Below, piece by piece: positions 25,904 through 33,106 of a DNA stretch of 64,000 bases. This stretch comes from Virgisporangium ochraceum. GTDB taxonomy: Bacteria; Actinomycetota; Actinomycetes; Mycobacteriales; Micromonosporaceae. The stretch is from NCBI RefSeq assembly GCF_016863655.1, contig NZ_BOPH01000001.1:186001-250000 (forward strand), given 5' to 3'. A model generated the notes under the pieces. That model searched no databases and was not told where the DNA came from. It saw nothing but the letters and a program-made list of their open reading frames with translations. The position numbers and the translations under genes were made by a program. Each line of letters opens with the position of its first letter. Position 1 is the stretch's first letter.

Positions 25904-27082
25904 TCACGCCCCCTGCGCCGCGAGCTCGGCGACGCGGCGGGCCGCGCCGTCCATGGTGTCGACCCGCTCCACCAGCGGGTTCGCGGCCGAGTCCAGGATC
26001 TCGCGACCCTCCTCGGCGTTGTTTCCGTCGAGCCGCACGACGAGCGGCTTCGTGACGGTCTCGCCCCGCTGCTCGAGCAGCTCGAAGGCGCTCAGGATGC
26101 CGCGGGCGACCTCGTCGCAGGCGGTGATGCCACCGAAGACGTTGACGAACACGCTCTTCACGGCCGGGTCACCGAGCACGATCTCCAGGCCGTTGGCCAT
26201 CACCGCGGCCGACGCGCCGCCGCCGATGTCGAGGAAGTTCGCGGGCTTGACGCCACCGAACTCCTCGCCGGCGTAGGCCACCACGTCGAGCGTCGACATG
26301 ACCAGGCCGGCACCGTTGCCGATGATGCCCACCTCGCCGTCGAGCTTGACGTAGTTGAGGTCCTTCTCCTTGGCCTTCTGCTCCAGCGGGTCGACCGACG
26401 AGGTGTCCTCGAACTCCTGGTTCTCGGGGTGCCGGAAGTCGGCGTTCGCGTCGAGCGTCACCTTGGCGTCGAGGCAGAGCACGCGACCCTCGGGCGTCTT
26501 CGCCAGCGGGTTGACCTCGACCAGCGTGGCGTCCTCCTTGATGAAGGCCTGCCACAGGTTCACCGCGATCGCGACGACCTGATCCTTGACGTCGGCCGGG
26601 AAGCCGGCCTGGTCGACGATCTGCTTCGCGAGGTCCTCGGTGACGCCCGTGTTCGCGTCGATCGGCTGCCGCACGACCTTCTCGGGCTGCTCGTGGGCGA
26701 CCTGCTCGATCTCCATGCCGCCGGCGACGCTGGCGATGCACAGGAACGTGCGGTTGGCCCGGTCGAGCAGGTACGAGAAGTAGTACTCCTCGGCGATGTC
26801 GGCGGTGGTGGTCAGCATGACCTTGTGGACGGTGTGGCCCTTGATGTCCATGCCGAGGATGTTCTGGGCGTGGGTTTCGGCCTCGGCCGCGTCGTCGGCG
26901 AGCTTGACCCCGCCGGCCTTACCGCGACCACCCACCTTCACCTGGGCCTTGACCACGACCCGGCCGCCGAGGCGGTCGGCTATCTCGCGGGCTTCCGCGA
27001 CGCTGGTGGCGACCCCGCCGTCCAGCACCGGCAGCCCGTGCCGGGCGAACAACGCGCGCCCCTGGTACTCGTACAGGTCCAC
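25904..27082 (-). CDS. sucC: Succinyl-CoA ligase beta subunit (ADP/GDP-forming)
   Basis: 392 residues from GTG 27082, giving [20 protein letters not shown], the family N-terminus. The frame stays open for 128 codons upstream, but that sequence has no similarity to the family. The ATP-grasp domain shows [40 protein letters not shown], and the C-terminal ligase part [20 protein letters not shown] and [11 protein letters not shown]. It forms the heterotetramer with SucD. A long untranslated region lies upstream. Confidence 0.97.
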   Translation of the reverse strand: MDLYEYQGRALFARHGLPVLDGGVATSVAEAREIADRLGGRVVVKAQVKVGGRGKAGGVKLADDAAEAETHAQNILGMDIKGHTVHKVMLTTTADIAEEYYFSYLLDRANRTFLCIASVAGGMEIEQVAHEQPEKVVRQPIDANTGVTEDLAKQIVDQAGFPADVKDQVVAIAVNLWQAFIKEDATLVEVNPLAKTPEGRVLCLDAKVTLDANADFRHPENQEFEDTSSVDPLEQKAKEKDLNYVKLDGEVGIIGNGAGLVMSTLDVVAYAGEEFGGVKPANFLDIGGGASAAVMANGLEIVLGDPAVKSVFVNVFGGITACDEVARGILSAFELLEQRGETVTKPLVVRLDGNNAEEGREILDSAANPLVERVDTMDGAARRVAELAAQGA

Positions 27083-27843
27083 TTCGTCAGCTCTTTCCAG
27101 CTCTTCGACGGCTTCCTGGGCATCTCGCCGCAGCCTAGCGAGCAGGTCACGCCGTGGTGTCGGGCGGGTGCTCGCCGTGTGAGCACTCCCCGCACGGGTG
27201 ACACGCGTAACCCCCCGCGAAGCACCTCGTTGACTGAGATGCCGGTCTGCTGCGCGGGCCGGCACCAGAACGAAGTGCCGGTCTCCGCCGATCTTCCCGG
27301 CGGCCGGCACCAAAGCGGCCGATGCCCTGTCGGTCGAGGGGTGGCGGCGGGGCATCGCGCATCGAGGGGCCGGACGTGTGAGGGGTGCGTCCGGCCCCTC
27401 ACTCTTTCCTGTGTCTTCAGACACATTCTGAACGGTCGATACAGGTGTCGCGGCCTCATACGCCATCTGGCCTATTTCTTTCGCGTCGACACGCCGTTGT
27501 CACCTGCGGAATCCCAATGACATCAGGCAGTACGCGAATCGTCGCATCTAGCTATCAAGCCACGTCAAGCGAGGCGTCTTCACGCCGTCCCACAACGGTT
27601 TGCGGGTAACGAAGTCGCAGGTGGACAGTGACGGAAGTTCCACGAAACGACGGAGAATCGCTCTGTGTCGCCGCTCGAACACGCCACTCGGCTTGTGGAC
27701 GCCTTAAGTGGCCGCTACCGTTCTCGACGGCATCCGCGCGAACGGGTGCCCCGCATCCTCCCAGCGGCCGAGATTTCCCGGGGTTCGTCTACCCGGGGGC
27801 CGAGAGAGAAAACGGGATGCGCCCAGCGACATCGGGAGCGTGA
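27083..27843. other. Long non-coding interval between sucC and the M23 peptidase gene
   Basis: The 761 bases hold the divergent leaders of sucC and the peptidase gene and no convincing gene. Visible structures are a 13-bp perfect hairpin (27364-27400), the 7-bp inverted repeat TGTGTCT-tc-AGACACA (27410-27425), and three GCCGGCACCA-like repeats at 27260-27312 that would lie in the sucC leader. The part from 27480 to 27843 has lower GC than the genes. I looked for ydaO/c-di-AMP riboswitch landmarks, because they precede cell-wall peptidases in actinobacteria, and did not find them. Confidence 0.6.
27364..27400 (+). terminator. Strong hairpin with T-rich tail in the sucC/M23 interval
   Basis: GAGGGGCCGGACG (27364-27376) is exactly complementary to CGTCCGGCCCCTC (27388-27400) with an 11-base loop, followed on the plus strand by ACTCTTTCC. 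No plus-strand gene lies just upstream, so it could terminate antisense transcription or act as a structured element in the sucC leader. Confidence 0.5.
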
Positions 27844-28566
27844 GTGGCGAATCGGCAGCAGGGCGACCGCTATTGTGGCCGCCGTCGCGTACCGGCCGCG
27901 TCCCGTAGCCGCTATGCCGCTGTCATGACCTCCGCCTTCGTCGGCGCCGGCGTGGTGGCTCTGGTCACCGGCACGGTCATGCCCGACATGCGCGAGCCCG
28001 ACGGGCTCAACCTGGTCGACGCGAACACGGTCGCCTCCGAGGCCGCCGACCGCTCCCAGGCCGTCGGCGACGACCGCGCCAGCCGCAACGACACCCGCAG
28101 CGTCGGCGGCGCCTCCGCGGAGATCCCGCCGCCGGACCTCTACGTCCTGCCGCTGAAGTCGTACACGCTCACCTCGAAGTTCGGCTTCCGCAAGCTCGAG
28201 GCAGAGTCGAACGGTCGCGCACACCAGGGCATCGACCTGGCCGCCCCGAACGGCACCCCGTACTACGCCGTCGCCCGCGGCAAGGTCATCCTGGCCCGCT
28301 TCAACGGCGGCTACGGCTACAACATCATGATCGACCACGGCGGCGGCGTCGTCTCCGTCTACGGCCACTCGTCGAGCCTGGGCGTCAAGGAAGGCGACAT
28401 CGTCGAGGCCGGACAGGTCATCGGCAAGGTCGGCGACACCGGCTACTCGTTCGGCCCCCACCTGCACTTCGAGATCCGCGTCGACGGGAAGCAGGTCGAC
28501 CCGATCGAGTACCTGAAGGGGTACGGGGCCGACGTGCCAGGGAAGACCGACGCGCTCACCCAGTAG
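27844..28566 (+). CDS. M23 family (LytM-like) metallopeptidase
   Basis: 240 residues from GTG 27844, with GGAG seven bases upstream. A basic N-terminus and one membrane helix (residues ~26-46, MTSAFVGAGVVALVTGTVMP) anchor it. The peptidase domain (~115-225) has AHQGIDLAAPNGTPYYAVA with the zinc-binding His and Asp, YGHSSSLGVKEGDIVEAGQV, and FGPHLHFEIRVDGKQVDP with the second His pair. It should cut peptidoglycan cross-bridges outside the membrane. The sequence GKVGDTGYSFGPHLHFEI keeps all catalytic residues. It corresponds in position to Rv0950c of M. tuberculosis and is convergent with pcrA. Confidence 0.92.
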   Translation: MANRQQGDRYCGRRRVPAASRSRYAAVMTSAFVGAGVVALVTGTVMPDMREPDGLNLVDANTVASEAADRSQAVGDDRASRNDTRSVGGASAEIPPPDLYVLPLKSYTLTSKFGFRKLEAESNGRAHQGIDLAAPNGTPYYAVARGKVILARFNGGYGYNIMIDHGGGVVSVYGHSSSLGVKEGDIVEAGQVIGKVGDTGYSFGPHLHFEIRVDGKQVDPIEYLKGYGADVPGKTDALTQ

Positions 28567-28735
28567 CACTTGCTTGGCGTTTTGCTCAAGCCAGTCCCGC
28601 CACCTCCCGCTTCAGAGCATGGAGCTGGCTGGACCGGAAGACAGCGTCCCGCCCTGTCGACAGTCGAGCCACCTATAGCTGGTCCCGCCCCCTCCAAGCT
28701 CTGAAGCGCGGGCGGCGCGACTGGGGTGACCCGGG
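28567..28735. other. Intergenic segment with imperfect inverted repeats
   Basis: GCTTCAGAGC (28609-28618) is complementary to GCTCTGAAGC (28698-28707). TCCCGCCACCTCC and TCCCGCCCCCTCC are direct repeats in the same two arms, and a central ACAG/CTGT pair with TGTCGACA lies between them. This could fold into one ~100-base structure. No gene is seen. Confidence 0.4.
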
Positions 28736-28811
28736 GGGGGTTCGGGCCCACAACTCGCGGAGGGAAGCTCGACGCATTACTTCCCGGAGCGAGTTGTGGG
28801 CCCGAACCCCC
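28736..28811. terminator. Bidirectional terminator-like 23-bp inverted repeat
   Basis: Positions 28736-28758 and 28789-28811 are perfect complements over 23 bp. Inside lies a second stem, GGGAAG (28762-28767) with CTTCCC (28780-28785). It sits between the convergent M23 and pcrA genes and ends three bases before the pcrA stop codon. There is no long T-run on either side. Confidence 0.75.
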
Positions 28812-28814
28812 TAC

Positions 28815-31217
28815 CTAGAGCTTCTCCAGAGGCGCATGCCGAAGCACGATCCACATCACCTGATCCCCGAAGTCGACCTGCGCCTGCGCCCGAGCCCCGT
28901 ACCCCTCGACCTGCGTCACGCGGCCGATGCCGTAGCGCTGGTGGTTGACGCGGTCGCCCACAGCCAGGGCGGGGACGTTGGACTTCAGGTCGCTGGCGGT
29001 GGCGAGCCTGCTCGGGTCGAGGCCCAGGCGGCCGGCCAGTTCGGCGGCCTTGGGGGTGCCGCCGACGAAGGTCGACTGCCTCGGGGCGCGGTCGGCGCGG
29101 TCGCCCCGGCCGCCGACCCCGCCGCCGCCGGACCAGCTGGTGTAGGCGGCCTGGGTGCGTTCCCAGCGGACGAGGTCGGGCGGGAGCTCTTCGAGGAAGC
29201 GTGACGGCGGGTTGTACTGCGGCTGGCCCCACGCCGAGCGGGTGACGCTGCGGGTGATGTAGAGGCGCTGGCGGGCCCGGGTGATGCCGACGTAGGCGAG
29301 GCGGCGCTCCTCCTCCAGCTCCTTGCGGTCGCCGAGGGCGCGCAGGTGCGGGAACACGCCGTCTTCCATGCCGGTGAGGAACACCACGGGGAACTCGAGG
29401 CCCTTGGCGGTGTGCAGCGTCATCAGGGTGACGACGCCCTTGTGCTCGGGGTCGTCGGCGGGGATCTGGTCGGCGTCGGCCACCAGCGACACCTGCTCGA
29501 GGAAACCGTCGAGGGTGGCGACGGGGGCAGCGGCGGCGGCACCGGCTTCGGCGTCGTCCTCCGGAGCGGCGTTGGCTTCGGTGCGCTCGGTGTACTCGCG
29601 GGCGACGCTGACCAGCTCCTGCAGGTTCTCGACGCGGCCGGCGTCCTGCGGGTCGAGGCTCTCCTCCAGCTCGGTGAGGTAGCCGCTGCGCTGGAGCAGC
29701 ACCTCCAGCACCTCCTCCGGGGTGCCGGTCTCGGCCATCTCGCGGGCGGCGTCCATCATCGCCACGAAGTCACGCACGGAGTTCGCCGCGCGGGCGGAGA
29801 TGCCGGTGGCCTCGTCGACCCGCCGCAGCGCCGCCCCGAACGAGATGCGTTCGCGGCCGGCCAGCGCCTCGATGCACGCCTCGGCCCGCTCGCCGATGCC
29901 GCGCTTCGGGGTGTTGAGCACCCGGCGGACGCTCACCGTGTCGTCTTCGTTGGCGACCGCACGCAGGTAGGCCAGCGCGTCGCGGACCTCCTTGCGCTCG
30001 TAGAACCGGACCCCGCCGACGACCTTGTACGGCAGGCCGAACCGGACGAACACCTCTTCGAAGACGCGGGACATCGCGTTGGTGCGGTAGAACACGGCGA
30101 CGTCGCCCGGCCGGTAGCCGTGGTTGTCGCTGAGCCGGTCGACCTCGCGGGCGACGAAGTCGGCCTCGGCGTGCTCGGAGTCGGCGACGTACCCGACCAC
30201 CGGCTCGCCGGCCCCCTGGTCGCTCCACAGGCGCTTCGGCTTGCGCTCGGTGTTGCGGTCGATCACCGCGTTGGCGGCCGACAGGATCGTCTGGGTCGAG
30301 CGGTAGTTCTGCTCGAGCAGGATCGTGCGGGCGTTCGGGTAGTCACGCTCGAACTCGAGGATGTTCCGGATCGTGGCGCCACGGAACGCGTAGATCGACT
30401 GGTCGGCGTCGCCGACCACGCAGAGCTCACCCGACTCGCCGACGATCTCCTTCACCAGCGCGTACTGGGCGTGGTTGGTGTCCTGGTACTCGTCGACCAT
30501 GACGTGCCGGAACCGGCGCCGGTACTTGTCGACGACGTCGGGCTTCTGCTGGAACAGCTCGACCACCCGCATGATCAGGTCGTCGAAGTCGAGGGCGTGC
30601 GCCTCGCGCAGCCGCTGCTGGTACAGCGTGTACGCCTCGGCCACCGCCCGCTGGTGCGGACCGGCCGCCTTCGCCGTGTACGTGCCGGGGGTCATCAGCT
30701 CGTTCTTGAGGTTCGACACCTCGGCCGCGAGCGACCGCGCGGAGTGCCGCTTCGGGTCGAGGTCGAGCTCGCGGGCGACCAGCTGCATGAGGCGGCGCGA
30801 GTCGTCGGCGTCGTAGATCGTGAAACTCGACTTCAGCCCGGCGTGCTCGTGCTCGGCCCGCAGGATCCGCACGCACGCCGAGTGGAACGTGGAGACCCAC
30901 ATGAACCGGGCCCGGTTGCCGACCAGGTGGCCGACCCGCTCCTTCATCTCGCCGGCGGCCTTGTTGGTGAACGTGATCGCCAGGATCTCGCCCGGATGCA
31001 CGTCGCGCTCGGCGAGCAGGTACGCGATGCGGTGGGTGAGCACCCGCGTCTTGCCCGAACCCGCGCCGGCCACGATGAGCAGCGGCGAGCCCGCGTGGGT
31101 CACAGCCTCGGCCTGCTCGCGGTTCAGGCCGTTGAGCAGCACCGCGGCGCCGGGGTTGTGCTGCCGCGGCGGTTTCGGCGGCTGGGCGACGTCTGAAAAA
31201 CCGGGAAGAGGAAGCAT
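28815..31217 (-). CDS. pcrA: ATP-dependent DNA helicase PcrA/UvrD1
   Basis: 800 residues. Superfamily 1A motifs appear in order: LLIVAGAGSGKTRVLTHRIA (Walker A), FMWVSTFHSACVRILR (Ia), VMVDEYQDTNHAQYALV (II), VVGDADQSIYAFRGA (III), TILLEQNYRSTQTILSAANA (IV), GVVTLMTLHTAKGLEFPVVF (V) and RLAYVGITRARQRLY (VI). It unwinds DNA 3' to 5' in nucleotide-excision repair and replication restart. The C-terminal 40 residues form the Tudor-like RNA-polymerase-binding end (VGDRVNHQRYGIGRVTQVEG). ATG 31217 is divergent from the chorismate mutase attenuator and its position matches uvrD1 beside chorismate mutase in mycobacteria. Confidence 0.97.
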   Translation of the reverse strand: MLPLPGFSDVAQPPKPPRQHNPGAAVLLNGLNREQAEAVTHAGSPLLIVAGAGSGKTRVLTHRIAYLLAERDVHPGEILAITFTNKAAGEMKERVGHLVGNRARFMWVSTFHSACVRILRAEHEHAGLKSSFTIYDADDSRRLMQLVARELDLDPKRHSARSLAAEVSNLKNELMTPGTYTAKAAGPHQRAVAEAYTLYQQRLREAHALDFDDLIMRVVELFQQKPDVVDKYRRRFRHVMVDEYQDTNHAQYALVKEIVGESGELCVVGDADQSIYAFRGATIRNILEFERDYPNARTILLEQNYRSTQTILSAANAVIDRNTERKPKRLWSDQGAGEPVVGYVADSEHAEADFVAREVDRLSDNHGYRPGDVAVFYRTNAMSRVFEEVFVRFGLPYKVVGGVRFYERKEVRDALAYLRAVANEDDTVSVRRVLNTPKRGIGERAEACIEALAGRERISFGAALRRVDEATGISARAANSVRDFVAMMDAAREMAETGTPEEVLEVLLQRSGYLTELEESLDPQDAGRVENLQELVSVAREYTERTEANAAPEDDAEAGAAAAAPVATLDGFLEQVSLVADADQIPADDPEHKGVVTLMTLHTAKGLEFPVVFLTGMEDGVFPHLRALGDRKELEEERRLAYVGITRARQRLYITRSVTRSAWGQPQYNPPSRFLEELPPDLVRWERTQAAYTSWSGGGGVGGRGDRADRAPRQSTFVGGTPKAAELAGRLGLDPSRLATASDLKSNVPALAVGDRVNHQRYGIGRVTQVEGYGARAQAQVDFGDQVMWIVLRHAPLEKL

Positions 31218-31264
31218 CGGAGCGGAAGTCTATTCCTGGGGTGAGACGAAAACCCGCTTGACCC

Positions 31265-31292
31265 TTGCGGCCTTGCCAGGGCGTGGCATACT
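31265..31292 (+). promoter_or_regulatory. Putative promoter of the chorismate mutase attenuator
   Basis: TTGCGG (31265-31270) and CATACT (31287-31292) are spaced by 16 bases. The predicted start seven bases beyond the -10 box is G31300, the first base of the leader GTG, so the leader peptide may be translated from a leaderless mRNA. TTGACC at 31258 is an alternative -35 but the spacing (23) is poor. Confidence 0.45.
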
Positions 31293-31299
31293 TCAAGCC

Positions 31300-31368
31300 G
31301 TGATCAACCAGCAGGTGCGATTTTACTTTTACGGCTACGGGATGCCCGCAGCCGTAGGTCGCGCCTGA
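31300..31368 (+). CDS. Phe/Tyr-rich leader peptide of chorismate mutase
   Basis: 22 codons, GTG to TGA, encode VINQQVRFYFYGYGMPAAVG followed by RA. Five of six consecutive codons (31321-31338: Phe-Tyr-Phe-Tyr-Gly-Tyr) specify the end products of the pathway controlled by chorismate mutase. The ORF ends 18 bases before a U-tract terminator and overlaps the competing hairpin arms. This is the classic design of ribosome-mediated attenuation; a comparable aro leader is known in Corynebacterium. No Shine-Dalgarno is seen and leaderless initiation is likely. Confidence 0.8.
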   Translation: MINQQVRFYFYGYGMPAAVGRA

Positions 31369-31415
31369 TCACCTCAGACCTACTGCCCCGGGCCTCCAGA
31401 AGCCCGGGGTTTTTT
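31335..31415 (+). promoter_or_regulatory. Transcription attenuator with mutually exclusive RNA stems
   Basis: Pause stem: CTACGG (31335-31340) with CCGTAG (31352-31357). Antiterminator: 31344-31360 can pair in register with 31377-31393, with 14 of 17 positions complementary, including GTAGGTC/GACCTAC and GCCCG/CGGGC. Terminator: CCCCGGGC (31386-31393) with GCCCGGGG (31402-31409), then six T. The antiterminator uses the left arm of the terminator. A ribosome stalled at the Phe/Tyr codons would cover the first pause arm and so favour read-through into chorismate mutase when Phe or Tyr is scarce. Confidence 0.78.
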
Positions 31416-31459
31416 GTGCCCGGGGGCTGGAGGCCTTCATGAGCCTGGAGGAACCAGAC

Positions 31460-31729
31460 ATGACCGCCGCCGTCACCACCGAAGCCGCCACCGAGCACAT
31501 CGCCGGCCTGCGCGACCGCCTCGACGAGATCGACGCCAGGATCATCGAGCTGTGGCTCGAACGGGCCGCGATCTCCCAGGAGGTCGGCCGCACCCGGGTG
31601 GCATCCGGCGGCACCCGGCTCGTGCTCAACCGCGAGAACGAGATCCTCGAGCGCTACCGCGCCCACCTCGGAGCCGACGGGGTCCAGCTGGCGCTGCTCG
31701 TCCTGCGCGCGGGCCGCGGTCCCCTGTGA
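31460..31729 (+). CDS. Chorismate mutase (AroQ type)
   Basis: 89 residues from ATG 31460, which has GGAGG eight bases upstream; an earlier in-frame ATG at 31439 lacks a site. The chain is all-helical. The first helix LRDRLDEIDARIIELWLERA contains the Arg and Asp pattern of AroQ active sites, followed by ISQEVGRTRVASGG and NRENEILERYRAHLG. It converts chorismate to prephenate, committing carbon to Phe and Tyr. It resembles the short M. tuberculosis Rv0948c enzyme and, as there, lies beside uvrD1/pcrA. The Phe/Tyr attenuator lies just upstream. Its stop overlaps the PIG-L start (GTGA). Confidence 0.88.
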   Translation: MTAAVTTEAATEHIAGLRDRLDEIDARIIELWLERAAISQEVGRTRVASGGTRLVLNRENEILERYRAHLGADGVQLALLVLRAGRGPL

Positions 31730-32460
31730 CCTTCCCGCCCTCGGCCAAGCCGATCTCCGACGCGCAGCGGGTGCTCTGCGTCGCCGCGCACCCCGACGAC
31801 CTCGACTTCGGCTGCTCCGGCACCATCGCCGCCTGGGTCGCGAAGGGCCTCGACGTCACCTACGTGATCGTGACGCGGGGCGAGGCCGGCGGCTTCGACG
31901 AGGCGGTGCCGCGCGCCGAGATCCCCGGCATCCGCGAGGCCGAGCAGAGGGCCGCCGCGGAGGAGCTGGGCGTCAGCACGGTCGAGTTCCTCGACGGCTA
32001 CCGCGACGGCATCGTCACCCCGTCCCTGGAGCTGCGCAAGGACCTCACCGCCGCGATCCGGCGGCACCGGCCCGACCGCGTGGTCACCAGCTCGCCGCTG
32101 CGCCGGTGGGAGCGGATCCACGGGCCGTCGCACCCCGACCACCTCGCGGTCGGCGAGGCGGTGACCTGCGCCGTCTACCCCGACGCGCGCAACCCGTTCG
32201 CGCACGAGGACCTGCGTGACGTGCCGCCGTGGACGGTCCGCGAGATCTGGTTCTTCGGCGGCCCGTCGCCCGACCACGGGATCGACGTCACCGCCACGTT
32301 CGACCGGAAGCTCGCCGCCCTCCGGGCCCACGTGTCGCAGACCGAGCGGCACGCCGACCTGCGCGCGTTCCTCGGTCCCATGCACAGAGCGAACGCCAGA
32401 GCGGCGGGCTTCCCCGAGGACGCCCTCGCCGAAGCGTTCACGGTGATCAGAACCGCTTAG
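31726..32460 (+). CDS. PIG-L family deacetylase
   Basis: 244 residues from GTG 31726, coupled to chorismate mutase by GTGA. VLCVAAHPDDLDFGCSGTIA carries the AHPDD zinc/catalytic motif, VIVTRGEAGGF follows, and HGPSHPDHLAVGEAV the second zinc His (HPDH). Relatives deacetylate N-acetylglucosaminyl groups (MshB of mycothiol synthesis, Mca-type amidases, teicoplanin-type deacetylases). The substrate cannot be fixed, and no mycothiol gene is adjacent. The tight coupling to chorismate mutase is unexplained. The stop shares bases with the stop of the convergent response regulator. Confidence 0.85.
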   Translation: MTFPPSAKPISDAQRVLCVAAHPDDLDFGCSGTIAAWVAKGLDVTYVIVTRGEAGGFDEAVPRAEIPGIREAEQRAAAEELGVSTVEFLDGYRDGIVTPSLELRKDLTAAIRRHRPDRVVTSSPLRRWERIHGPSHPDHLAVGEAVTCAVYPDARNPFAHEDLRDVPPWTVREIWFFGGPSPDHGIDVTATFDRKLAALRAHVSQTERHADLRAFLGPMHRANARAAGFPEDALAEAFTVIRTA

Positions 32461-33101
32461 ACCAACCGGCGGTCGGCCGCCCAGCGCGACAGCTCGTACC
32501 GGTTGGACATCTGGAGCTTGCGCAGCACGTTCGACACGTGCGTCTCGACCGTCTTGATCGAGATGAACAGCTCCTTCGCGATCTCCTTGTACGCGTAGCC
32601 GCGGGCGAGCAGCCGCAGCACCTCGCGCTCCCGGTTGGTCAGCTGGTCGAGCTCGGGGTCGGCGAGCGGCGCGTCGGGACGGGCCGCGAACGCGTCGAGC
32701 ACGAACCCGGCCAGCCGCGGGCTGAACACCGCGTCGCCGTCGGCGACCCGGCGGATCGCGTCGGCCAGCTCGTCCGGCGAGATCGTCTTCGTCACGTAGC
32801 CCCTGGCCCCGGCGCGGATCAGCCCGATCACGTCCTCGGCCGCGTCGGACACCGACAGCGCGAGGAACTTGACGTTCGGGTGCGACCGGCGCATCGACTC
32901 GAGCACCGCCCGTCCCCCGCCCTCGGGCATGTGGACGTCGAGCAGCACCACGTCGGGCTCGATCGCCGCGATCTTCGAGACCGCCTCGGGGACCGTGCTC
33001 GCCTCGCCCACCACCTCGACGTGGGCGCCGAGCTCGGCCCGCACGCCCGCCCGGAACATGGCGTGGTCGTCCACCAGGAAGACCCGCAGCCGCTCAGACA
33101 C
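32457..33101 (-). CDS. LuxR-family response regulator of the PspC kinase
   Basis: 214 residues from GTG 33101, ten bases after AGGGG; an in-frame TTG 33110 overlapping the kinase stop (TTGA) is an alternative. LRVFLVDDHAMFRAGVRAEL is the acidic pair, VVLLDVHMPEGGG the phospho-acceptor Asp, and GYVTKTISPDELADAIRRVA the Lys region. The output domain is LTNREREVLRLLARGYAYKE with FISIKTVETHVSNVLRKLQM. Coupling to the kinase makes it the cognate regulator. Similar PspC-kinase/LuxR pairs (MacRS-type) control envelope-stress genes, and the divergent PspC protein gene is an obvious target. Confidence 0.92.
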   Translation of the reverse strand: MSERLRVFLVDDHAMFRAGVRAELGAHVEVVGEASTVPEAVSKIAAIEPDVVLLDVHMPEGGGRAVLESMRRSHPNVKFLALSVSDAAEDVIGLIRAGARGYVTKTISPDELADAIRRVADGDAVFSPRLAGFVLDAFAARPDAPLADPELDQLTNREREVLRLLARGYAYKEIAKELFISIKTVETHVSNVLRKLQMSNRYELSRWAADRRLV

Positions 33102-33106
33102 AGCAC

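Noticed and set aside
27083..27466. In-frame 128-codon extension of sucC
   Set aside because: SucC homologues begin at DLYEYQ, and the extension is low in conserved character; it is the untranslated leader.
25418..27520. A 700-codon plus-strand open frame across sucD and sucC
   Set aside because: It is antisense to two highly conserved genes and matches no family.
27480..27843. A c-di-AMP (ydaO) riboswitch before the M23 peptidase gene
   Set aside because: This class is common there in actinobacteria, but I could not find its conserved GGGGAACC- and ACCCG-type core in the right order.
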